DNA of 64,000 nt from the NCBI RefSeq assembly GCF_009792355.1, contig NZ_CP047045.1:1824501-1888500 (forward strand), written 5' to 3'. Both the position numbers and the translations under genes were made by a program. This DNA is from Terricaulis silvestris. GTDB taxonomy: Bacteria; Pseudomonadota; Alphaproteobacteria; Caulobacterales; Aquidulcibacteraceae. The notes below the pieces were generated by a model that was not told where the DNA came from, made no database searches, and was given only the letters and a program-made list of their open reading frames with translations. This document shows positions 8,301 through 14,458 of this stretch, piece after piece (position 1 is the first letter of the stretch; the number at the start of each line of letters is the position of its first letter).

Positions 8301-9209
8301 ATGGGCCATCACATCACCGGCGTGATCGCTAAAGCGGAGATCTGCCGAGCCTTGTCCCTCAAATGGGGAGGTCGGGCCATCTGCGCGCTCGAGCAAGGCT
8401 TTGGGTTTTTGCCGCTCGATTATCAGAACCTTAGATCGGTAAAGGATGCCGACGTTACAGGTGCATTTGAGAAGTTTGTCTATCTGACGCCCAACCTCGT
8501 AATCGCCTTCAGTGAGGCATCTCGCGAATGCGAGTTCGCGTACATCGAGACCGAGTATCATGGCGGTGCTGGCGCGCAGGGCGCCGTACTCTTCAGAAAC
8601 GGTGCCGTGAGTTGGGGGCCGGTACAAGGCGACATAGGACCGATCAACAACGTGCTGAAGCTGGTCGGCGTTTCCAAAGGCGAGAAGCACGACGAGTTCG
8701 AAGCGGTTGGCCTCGTCGACTTTCGGAGCAATGAGGCCGCTCGAACTGCCGCGCTGTCGCCTCAGGATCAGAGAAAAATCTTAGTTGAGTTGTATGCGGA
8801 GATCGCTCGACTGGGTGCCTTGATTGACGCGCCGAAAGACTGGTTGCCAGGGCCAAAGAGTGGCCCTGCCTCATCGCATTCCTGGCTGCAGATCGAGTTT
8901 CAGGAGGAAAATGACGGAGACGACGAGGACGGCTATTTACTTTCCGTCCAGAGCGACAGTGACGGACCTTGGGTTTGCACCGCAGAGTGCTCAGTCCAAT
9001 TTTCGGACTCCCTGCTGCACGTCCTATTCGAGGGCATTACGCACAACATGGCGATGGCAGCTCGCCGCCCCGCTAAGGGTGACGATCCGAGACGTAGCCT
9101 ATTTAGAATCCAAGAGGAGTTGTTAGCGCAACTCAAGCCGGAGTGGGCAGCGCGAACCGCACAGAGTCACGCGCAAATCTTGCGAACTCTTCCCTTCAAG
9201 GATGGGTGA
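8301..9209 (+). CDS. hypothetical protein with C-terminal Imm63-like domain
   Basis: Protein of 302 residues without signal peptide or membrane helices. Residues 1 to about 150 form a region I do not recognise (HHITGVIAKAEI, LEQGFGFLPLD). The C-terminal 130 residues resemble the Imm63 immunity-protein family: a sequence like HSWLQIEFQEEN, then LLHVLFEGITHNMAMAARRP, then DDPRRSLFRIQEELLAQLKPEW and a closing RTLPFKDG. Base composition is visibly more AT-rich than the flanking pccB, and a palindromic repeat lies directly downstream, both consistent with acquisition. No toxin gene is adjacent. A GTG just upstream (8298) is an alternative start. The Imm63 assignment is from memory of the family pattern. 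Confidence 0.6.
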   Translation: MGHHITGVIAKAEICRALSLKWGGRAICALEQGFGFLPLDYQNLRSVKDADVTGAFEKFVYLTPNLVIAFSEASRECEFAYIETEYHGGAGAQGAVLFRNGAVSWGPVQGDIGPINNVLKLVGVSKGEKHDEFEAVGLVDFRSNEAARTAALSPQDQRKILVELYAEIARLGALIDAPKDWLPGPKSGPASSHSWLQIEFQEENDGDDEDGYLLSVQSDSDGPWVCTAECSVQFSDSLLHVLFEGITHNMAMAARRPAKGDDPRRSLFRIQEELLAQLKPEWAARTAQSHAQILRTLPFKDG

Positions 9210-9214
9210 AATTC

Positions 9215-9316
9215 GTCATTCCGGGGCATCGCGCAGCGATGAGCCCGGAACCCAGGGGCAGACGACGTGCTGGTGGCCCCTGGGTTCCGGATCGCGCTTC
9301 GCGCGTCCGGAATGAC
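9215..9316. repeat. REP-like palindromic element
   Basis: Nested inverted repeat of 102 bases. The outer arms are GTCATTCCGG (9215-9224) and CCGGAATGAC (9307-9316). The inner arms are CCGGAACCCAGGGGC (9245-9259) and GCCCCTGGGTTCCGG (9276-9290). Each side also contains a small hairpin (CATCGCGCAGCGATG and CGCGCTTCGCGCG). Elements of this kind, built around GTCATTCCGG and CCGGAACCC, are scattered between genes in many alphaproteobacteria. It lies between the Imm63-like gene and the acetyltransferase and could fold as RNA to end transcription from either side. Confidence 0.8.
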
Positions 9317-9334
9317 GGGTAGGGTGTGGTGCAA

Positions 9335-9802
9335 ATGTTGAGCATCACTTCCTTCACTGCCACCGATCTCCCCGCCATCACACAACTCTTCCGCGCTTAC
9401 GCCGCCTCGCTCCCAATCGATCTCGGCTACCAGGGCTTTGACGGCGAGCTTGCGTCGCTCCCCGGCAAATACGCACCACCCGCCGGCGCGCTGCTGATCG
9501 CGCGCGACGCAAACGGCGCCGCTCTCGGATGCGTCGCCATGCGTCCGCTTCACCAAGAAGCCGTCTGCGAAATGAAACGCCTCTACGTGGCGCCGGAGGG
9601 CAGGGGCATGGGCCTCGGCAAACAGCTCGCGCACGCCATCATCGAAGCCGCCTGCGCCGCCGGCCACCACGAAATGCGCCTCGACACGCTTAGCACCATG
9701 CACGAAGCGCAAACGCTCTACCGCGCGCTGGGGTTTGTAGAGATCGCGCCGTACTATGACAGCCCGATCGAGGGCACGGTGTTTATGAGCCTGAAGCTCT
9801 AG
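9335..9802 (+). CDS. GNAT-family N-acetyltransferase
   Basis: Acetyl-CoA dependent N-acetyltransferase of 155 residues. Motif A is clear (MKRLYVAPEGRGMGLGKQLA), followed by a C-terminal LYRALGFVEIAPYYDSP element typical of GNAT enzymes that act on small molecules or protein termini. The substrate is unknown. The ATG at 9335 is chosen; two GTG codons just before it (9326 and 9329) are in frame but would begin close to the palindromic element. It stands alone between repeats, so it is probably its own transcription unit. Confidence 0.85.
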   Translation: MLSITSFTATDLPAITQLFRAYAASLPIDLGYQGFDGELASLPGKYAPPAGALLIARDANGAALGCVAMRPLHQEAVCEMKRLYVAPEGRGMGLGKQLAHAIIEAACAAGHHEMRLDTLSTMHEAQTLYRALGFVEIAPYYDSPIEGTVFMSLKL

Positions 9803-9814
9803 CGCTCAACGCGT

Positions 9815-9968
9815 CCCTTCTCCCCCGCGAGGGGAGAAGGTGGTCGCGAAGCGATCGGATGAGGGGGCGGGCTTCAGGATGAAGCGCACTCTAGCGGCGC
9901 GCTAAACTGGCCAGCTCCCACCCTCATCCGGCCTTCGGCCACCTTCTCCCGCCCATGCGGGAGAAGGA
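9815..9968. repeat. pair of inverted palindromic repeat units
   Basis: Two related units face each other. Unit 1 (about 9815-9870) reads CCTTCTCCCCCGCGAGGGGA and continues AGAAGGTGG...CGGATGAGGG. Unit 2 (about 9916-9968) reads CCCACCCTCATCCGGCCTTC and continues GGCCACCTTCTCCCGC...GCGGGAGAAGG. Unit 2 is roughly the reverse complement of unit 1, and each contains its own small stem-loops. Such CTTCTCCC...GGGAGAAGG/CTCATCCG units are common dispersed intergenic repeats in alphaproteobacteria. They sit directly behind the acetyltransferase and may act as its transcript end. Confidence 0.75.
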
Positions 9969-10358
9969 AAGACGCGATCTATCCAACACAAATTGCGCGA
10001 AAACCGTTGCAACTTGCGGCCCGCGCAAAAATCTATCCCACACCTCGCCACCAGCACTATCATGCGCGCATCGCTCCGCAGGAGAGCAGTCGGCCGCTGT
10101 TCAACCGATGCGATGAGCGAGGTGATTGAGCGTGATGGTTCTGATGTTGTCCGCAAACGATCGCGGACAGGCGCAAAGCCCAGAGGGCGAAAACGAGCCT
10201 CTTAAGCGTTGCGTATCGCATCAGCGCTGAAGCCCGCGGGATAAAAACCGCGAGGAGCGAACCGGGGACATGTGCGAACAGCGCATGCCTGCACGCCGCC
10301 GGCGATCCGCCAGAGGAGTGAAACACCTCCTTGTGCGGAGCCGATGGAAGCCAATCAC

Positions 10359-10446
10359 GGGACGCGGGTGGTCCGCGTCATCAGCGCCGTTCACGCGGCG
10401 CAAACTTTGCCGGCGCGAGCCACCCGCGTCCCGCTCTCCGCTTTTT
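10359..10446 (+). terminator. large stem-loop followed by a T-run
   Basis: A perfect 13-bp stem is formed by GGGACGCGGGTGG (10359-10371) and CCACCCGCGTCCC (10420-10432). Its loop contains a second perfect stem, GCGCCG/CGGCGC (10384-10401). Five T residues follow at 10442-10446, nine bases after the outer stem. The distance to the T-run is longer than in classical intrinsic terminators, so this may instead be the 3' end of a structured RNA starting upstream. No upstream protein gene would obviously need it. Confidence 0.45.
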
Positions 10447-10639
10447 CGCGCGCGCGCAACAAGGCTAACGCACGTCCATACTTCGCGCGTTGCGTGTCGG
10501 AACATGAAGTTCCTGCGCAGAAACCGTTGCAAACACACCACTCACGCAGTGCGACCCAGTGTTACCGGAACGGTACGCGCGACGCGTTCGTTTCCACCGC
10601 ATCGGAGGGTCTCGACGCTTAAATGCGAGGAGAGTTGAA

Positions 10640-11119
10640 ATGCGCATCAGGAATATTCTGAAAGCCGGTGTTGTCGCCGCCGCGTTCGCGATGATTAGCG
10701 CGCCGGCGCAAGCGGCAGGTTCCGGCGTGCATGTCGGCACGCTCGAATGCCATGTGCAAGAAGGCTGGGGCCACGTCATTGCCTCGAACCGCGACATGGA
10801 TTGCGTGTTCAAGCCTGTCGACGGCGGCACCGAACACTACACCGGCGAACTGTCGCGCTACGGAATCGACCTTGGCTACACCAGCGACGCCACGCTGATC
10901 TGGGGCGTCATCGCGCCTGCATCAGATCTCGCCACCGGCGCGCTTGAAGGCGATTACGGTGGCGCGTCTGCTCAGGCGACTGTCGGCGTCGGCCTCGGCG
11001 CCAACGTGCTGATAGGCGGCCTCGATCGCTCGATCGCGCTGCAGCCCGTCAGCGTTGAAGGCAACACTGGCCTTGCCGTCGCCGCCGGCGTGGGCGTCAT
11101 CACGCTGCGCCAAGGGTAA
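10640..11119 (+). CDS. DUF992 family secreted protein
   Basis: Predicted periplasmic protein of 159 residues with a Sec signal peptide (MRIRNILKAGVVAAAFAM, cleavage near APAQA-AG). The mature part follows the DUF992 pattern seen in alphaproteobacteria: VGTLECHVQEGWGHVIASNR, the DCVF segment with a second cysteine, then glycine-rich strands with VGVGLGANVLIGG. The two cysteines could form a disulfide. The start is fixed by a GAGGAGA ribosome binding site. The function of DUF992 is unknown. It is preceded by the long structured intergenic region and followed by a hairpin. Confidence 0.85.
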   Translation: MRIRNILKAGVVAAAFAMISAPAQAAGSGVHVGTLECHVQEGWGHVIASNRDMDCVFKPVDGGTEHYTGELSRYGIDLGYTSDATLIWGVIAPASDLATGALEGDYGGASAQATVGVGLGANVLIGGLDRSIALQPVSVEGNTGLAVAAGVGVITLRQG

Positions 11120-11123
11120 GCGA

Positions 11124-11176
11124 CTAACGCAAGGAATGCGGTGCGGCCTTATCCCCGCGCCGCATTTCTGCGTTAG
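11124..11176 (+). terminator. long imperfect hairpin behind the DUF992 gene
   Basis: CTAACGCA (11124-11131) pairs with TGCGTTAG (11169-11176), and just inside, AATGCGG pairs with CCGCATT, leaving a GC-rich loop. It starts 4 bases after the DUF992 stop codon. No T-run follows on the plus strand, so it may serve for mRNA 3' end protection or as a weak terminator rather than a standard intrinsic terminator. Confidence 0.45.
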
Positions 11177-11282
11177 ACTGTCCGCGATGATTGCCGTTTG
11201 CCGATAAGCGGGACGATCAGCCAGCCCGTTTTTGCGATGGCCGGGCATCGCGTGCTGAGAAGGCTAGGCGTAAATACAGCGC

Positions 11283-11807
11283 ATGCGGGGCGCGCTTCTC
11301 TTTGGACTGTCGGTCGCGCTCGCGGCATGTGGCGAAACCCGCGCGTCGAACGAGCCGGCGCACGCCGAGGTGTTGGTCGGCCAATACAACGCCGCGTCAA
11401 ACACCGCCCGCGAAGCCACCGGCGGCGTCTCGATCGAGCGCGGCGGTCTTTTGTTTGCGAAAGGCCTCGTCCTCTACACCCGCACGTTAAATCCGCGCAG
11501 CGGCCTAGAACGCATCGCCCGCGACGGTCAAAGCTACGCGACAATCGCAACCGGCCCCGACCTCACCATCGAACTCCGCCGCGTCACCGAACAAGCCCTC
11601 ACCGGCAACGCACGAGGCCTCTGCGGCGACGCCGCGCCCGGGTACGTCGCGCTCGCCTACGGAGAGCGCGCAAACACAGTCACGGTGTTGGTCTTCGCCG
11701 GCGACGAACCGCCCGGTCCCAACGCAACACAAAGCCGCCTCTGCGCAACGCTCGCCTACTCAGCTCCCGGCGGCGCGCGGACGAGCCAGGGCGTCGTGCT
11801 GTGGTGA
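11283..11807 (+). CDS. hypothetical lipoprotein
   Basis: Unrecognised protein of 174 residues with a lipoprotein signal peptide (MRGALLFGLSVALAACGE; lipobox LAAC). The mature part has strand-like segments, a conserved-looking GGLLFAKGLVLYTRTL region and two cysteines that could pair (LCGDAAPG and LCATLAY). There is no enzymatic motif. It ends exactly where the convergent cupin gene begins its stop codon. Probable location is the periplasmic face of a membrane; function unknown. Confidence 0.7.
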   Translation: MRGALLFGLSVALAACGETRASNEPAHAEVLVGQYNAASNTAREATGGVSIERGGLLFAKGLVLYTRTLNPRSGLERIARDGQSYATIATGPDLTIELRRVTEQALTGNARGLCGDAAPGYVALAYGERANTVTVLVFAGDEPPGPNATQSRLCATLAYSAPGGARTSQGVVLW

Positions 11808-12296
11808 TCAGTCCGGCTTGCCCATGGGTTTGATCGGCTCGCCAAGCTCATAGAACTCGGTGCCTTTGTCGGTCTGCATCAGGAGGAAGCGCTTCTCGAG
11901 TTCAGGATAGGAGACCACATCAATCGGCCGATCCTCGCCGCCCATCAGATAGACGCACTCGTCCTCAAACGTATTGCGCAACACGTGCGGTACGGAAGGC
12001 GTGGCAAAGCCCATGAAGTCGCCCGGCCCAACTTCCGCACTCTTGCCGTCAATCTCGGCAATGGCCCGCCCGGAGATGATGTAGATCCATTCCTCCTCAA
12101 GCATGTGCGCATGATATGCGAAGCTGTCCTTGCCCGGTGGGAGCTTCACCAAGCTCACATGCGCGCGGCTCATGCCCGCCAGGCGCGAGAGGCCAGCAGC
12201 GCGGAAGAGGGAGTTGGGGTTGAGCTTCTGCGTGAACGGCCGCATCGCGTGCGGGATTTCGGCGGCGCGCCACAGGGGCTTCTTCGACTCAGGCAT
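11808..12296 (-). CDS. cupin domain protein
   Basis: Cupin of 162 residues with the metal-binding motif AYHAHMLEEEWIYIISG and the second motif VGPGDFMGFATPSVPHVL. The N-terminus (HAMRPFTQKLNPNSLFRAAGLSRLAG) resembles cupins annotated as transcriptional regulators or sugar-related cupins, but without a DNA-binding domain. The C-terminal extension (residues 130-162) contains a FLLMQTDKGTEFYELG segment. Substrate unknown. It lies on the minus strand downstream of the bpt gene with a gap of about 40 bases, so cotranscription with bpt is plausible. Confidence 0.82.
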   Translation of the reverse strand: MPESKKPLWRAAEIPHAMRPFTQKLNPNSLFRAAGLSRLAGMSRAHVSLVKLPPGKDSFAYHAHMLEEEWIYIISGRAIAEIDGKSAEVGPGDFMGFATPSVPHVLRNTFEDECVYLMGGEDRPIDVVSYPELEKRFLLMQTDKGTEFYELGEPIKPMGKPD

Positions 12297-12335
12297 GGCC
12301 CAAATCTATCCCACACATCCGAAGCTGTGGGATAA

Positions 12336-13079
12336 TCAGAACTCGACTGGTGTGTAGGGGCGCCATTCCCCACCCAGCAGGAGTTCAAGCGGCCGGAAGT
12401 GCGCTTTATAATCCATCTTCTCAGAGCCCGGGATCCAGTAGCCGAGGTAGAGGTGGGTGAAGCCCGCGGCGCGGGCCTGCTGGATGTGGTCGAGGATGCT
12501 GTAGATGCCCAGGCTGCGCTTGGACTCTTCGGGATCGAAGAAGGAGTAGACGAGGCTGAGGCCGTCGCCGAGCACATCGACGAGCGCTGCAGCGGTCAGG
12601 TCACCCTTCTTGGGGCCGGCGGAGTGGCGATACTCGACGATGTGCGTGCGCACCGCCGTCTCTTCGACCATGGCGCCGTAATCGGAGAAGCTCATGTCGG
12701 CCATGCCGCCTTCGGCGTGGCGCGAATTGAGGTAGCGGCGCAGGAGACGGAATTGCTCTTGAGTGGCCTCAGCGGGACGCAAAGCGCGCGTGAGATCGGC
12801 GTTCTTCGTCATGATCTTGCGCCAGCGGCGAGTGAACTCGAAACGTTCAACCGGCACCCGCGCCGAGACGCACGCTTCGCACGCGTCGCAAGAAGGGCGG
12901 TAAGCGATGTTTTGTGAGCGCCGGAAGCCGGCATTGGTCAGCACGTCGTGCAGACTGCTGGCGTCGAGACCATCCAGCGCGGTGAACACTTTGCGTTCCC
13001 GCTTGCCCGGCAAATACGGGCAGGGCGACGGCGCAGTCAGGAAGAACCGCAGGTTCTTGGTTGGGAACGGCTTAGTCAC
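12336..13079 (-). CDS. bpt: aspartate/glutamate leucyltransferase (Bpt)
   Basis: Leucyl-tRNA--protein transferase of the bacterial Ate1-like family. It adds leucine from tRNA to proteins with N-terminal Asp or Glu, marking them for ClpS/ClpAP degradation by the N-end rule. The 247 residues contain the typical N-terminal FFLTAPSPCPYLPGKRERKVF, the cysteine pair in YRPSCDACEACVSARVPV, FRRSQNIAYRP, and the acetyltransferase-fold C-terminal part with YSFFDPEESKRSLGIYSIL and YLGYWIPGSEKMDYKA. Length is normal. It diverges from the small gene at 13318 across a 238-bp gap. Confidence 0.93.
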   Translation of the reverse strand: MTKPFPTKNLRFFLTAPSPCPYLPGKRERKVFTALDGLDASSLHDVLTNAGFRRSQNIAYRPSCDACEACVSARVPVERFEFTRRWRKIMTKNADLTRALRPAEATQEQFRLLRRYLNSRHAEGGMADMSFSDYGAMVEETAVRTHIVEYRHSAGPKKGDLTAAALVDVLGDGLSLVYSFFDPEESKRSLGIYSILDHIQQARAAGFTHLYLGYWIPGSEKMDYKAHFRPLELLLGGEWRPYTPVEF

Positions 13080-13317
13080 GTTGGCTCATATTGGTCGCCG
13101 AACCTTTCACCACGTCAAGCTTCGCGTGCTGCACGAGTACATTCCGTCCGAACGCGCTTAACAAAGGCTTTCATCCCGCTGCATTTGCGCCGCCTTCTAA
13201 AAATGTGGCGAGAAAGCCTGTTTTCTCTCCGCTCTGGGGAAAAGCTCTGTTACAGTCTCCGCCTCTGCCGCGCGGACTGGGGGAACGTTCGGCCCGGATA
13301 GCAGAGAGGCTACGCCC

Positions 13318-13539
13318 ATGGCGCAACCTGTAACGGCCATCCTGTCGAGCCACGGCGAACTCGAAGCCAAGGCGCGTCAGTTCACGAACGACACCAACGA
13401 AGCCAATCTGCTCGTGGGCAAGGTGGTTTCGCGCGCGTTGACCAATTTCCGCGACGGCGCCGCCGATGACGTGATCCTGCACTCAATGCGGCGCGACCTC
13501 GACCGCATGATCGAAGCGCTGCGCAAGGCCCACCACTAA
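13318..13539 (+). CDS. small protein resembling a lone sigma-factor region 2
   Basis: Conserved-looking 73-residue protein. Its middle (HGELEAKARQFTNDTNEANL and the following LVGKVVSRAL) resembles region 2 of extracytoplasmic-function sigma factors, where LRRYARALT...ADDLVQETLLRAL is common. The promoter-recognition region 4 is absent and the tail is a short helix (MRRDLDRMIEALRKAHH). It may be a degenerate sigma-like or anti-sigma-binding protein; this is inference from pattern only. Its stop overlaps the msrB stop on the other strand by four bases. The upstream 238 bp carry the presumed promoter but no motif I can assign. Confidence 0.55.
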   Translation: MAQPVTAILSSHGELEAKARQFTNDTNEANLLVGKVVSRALTNFRDGAADDVILHSMRRDLDRMIEALRKAHH

Positions 13540-14003
13540 CCGAGGTGATCACCCCGGCCCAACGGGTCGGGCAGCGGCTCGCCATCCGGCACGAAGCTCA
13601 GCGACACCGAATTGATGCAGTACCGCAGCCCGGTCGGGCGCGGGCCATCCGGGAAGACGTGACCCTGGTGGCTGTCGCACCGCGCACACCGGGTCTCAGT
13701 TCGGCGCATGCCGTAGGCGTTGTCCTCGAGGCCGACCACGTGCTTGGGATCGATCGGCGCGGTGAAGGACGGCCAGCCGGTGCCGCTATCGAACTTGGCG
13801 TCCCAACGAAACAGCGGCAAGCCGCAGAGCCGGCACGCGTAGACGCCGGACTTCTTCTGGCCGAGCAGGCCACCGCAAAACGGCGCTTCAGTGCCGTGGT
13901 GCAGGAGCACGCGGCGTTCTTCATCGTCGAGCGTCGCCTCAAGGCGCGCGCGCTCGTCGGCGTTTGGCGGGGTGAGATCGAAGCCGGATTGAGAAGTTGT
14001 CAT
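13536..14003 (-). CDS. msrB: peptide-methionine (R)-S-oxide reductase MsrB
   Basis: Repairs oxidised proteins by reducing methionine R-sulfoxide, with thioredoxin as usual electron donor. The 155 residues contain the structural zinc site Cys pairs (CRLC and CARC), the DSGTGWPSF substrate loop, the SHQGHVF block and the catalytic cysteine in RYCINSVSLSF. No signal peptide, hence cytoplasmic. It ends convergently with the small sigma-like gene. The gene upstream on the same strand is the small basic protein of the TIR-ParA operon, whose stop lies 50 bases away. Confidence 0.95.
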   Translation of the reverse strand: MTTSQSGFDLTPPNADERARLEATLDDEERRVLLHHGTEAPFCGGLLGQKKSGVYACRLCGLPLFRWDAKFDSGTGWPSFTAPIDPKHVVGLEDNAYGMRRTETRCARCDSHQGHVFPDGPRPTGLRYCINSVSLSFVPDGEPLPDPLGRGDHLG

Positions 14004-14053
14004 GGGTCCTAACCTGGGAAGGCTGGTCTCATTCGTCCACCTAGACCTTAGGG

Positions 14054-14458
14054 TTACACTACAGTCTCGCGGTCCCCGTAGAGCTTGGCGAGATGCGCCA
14101 CCAGGCTCTTCGCGCCTGCGCGGATCTGGTCGTCGGAGAACTTGGTGCGGAGGTGCTTCGTCGCGTCGGCCAGGCCTTTGGGCTCAATCCCAAGTTTACG
14201 CCGGTGCTTCTTGGCGATGTGCTCAACCAGCATGTCCGCCTTCTCTGACGCCGGACCCAGGATCGGCTTCAGCGTTTGCTCTAGCACACGCACCAACGGA
14301 TCGCCGCGCTTGGGTTTCTTCTTTGCCGGGCGTAGGGCAGCCAGCAGCGTTTTGTCATCGTGCGCACGGACCGTCGCGAAGAGGGCTTTGGCCTCCTTCG
14401 GCGTACGTCCGCGCAAAGCTGTGCGCAGGAACTTCGCTTGGTCCGCGCTGAGCTTCAT
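14054..14458 (-). CDS. small basic hypothetical protein cotranscribed with the TIR-ParA fusion
   Basis: Unrecognised 134-residue protein, lysine/arginine-rich (LRPAKKKPKRGDPLV, HIAKKHRRKLGIEPKG) and probably all-helical, with no cysteines and no signal peptide. Its start codon overlaps the stop of the upstream TIR-ParA gene (ATGA), so translation is almost certainly coupled. Coupling and charge suggest a partner that binds nucleic acid or the ParA-like ATPase, perhaps as a ParB-like or regulatory subunit, but no helix-turn-helix or ParB motif is visible. Function inferred only from context. Confidence 0.65.
   Translation of the reverse strand: MKLSADQAKFLRTALRGRTPKEAKALFATVRAHDDKTLLAALRPAKKKPKRGDPLVRVLEQTLKPILGPASEKADMLVEHIAKKHRRKLGIEPKGLADATKHLRTKFSDDQIRAGAKSLVAHLAKLYGDRETVV

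Larger units (their letters stand above)
9803..10639. other. 837-bp intergenic region with repeats and strong hairpins
   Basis: No convincing protein gene fills this stretch. It holds an inverted pair of palindromic elements (9815-9968), a run of smaller dyads around 10140-10260 (GTCCGC paired with GCGGAC; CCGCGG near CCGCG), the long hairpin 10359-10432 with a T-run behind it, and the leader of the DUF992 gene. A 30-codon frame at 10113-10205 ends in a basic tail but lacks a ribosome binding site. I looked for tmRNA, RNase P RNA, SRP RNA and common riboswitch motifs and recognised none. An unidentified structured RNA remains possible. Confidence 0.6.

Noticed and set aside
10113-10205. Thirty-codon frame with a basic end inside the long intergenic region
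   Set aside because: No ribosome binding site, overlaps a strong RNA dyad, and no known family; kept only as part of the intergenic description.
10100-10450. tmRNA, RNase P RNA, SRP RNA or cobalamin riboswitch
   Set aside because: Diagnostic motifs (tmRNA tag frame, GAGGAAAGTCC of RNase P, GGAAGCAGC of SRP RNA, GCCACTG of the B12 box) were not found.
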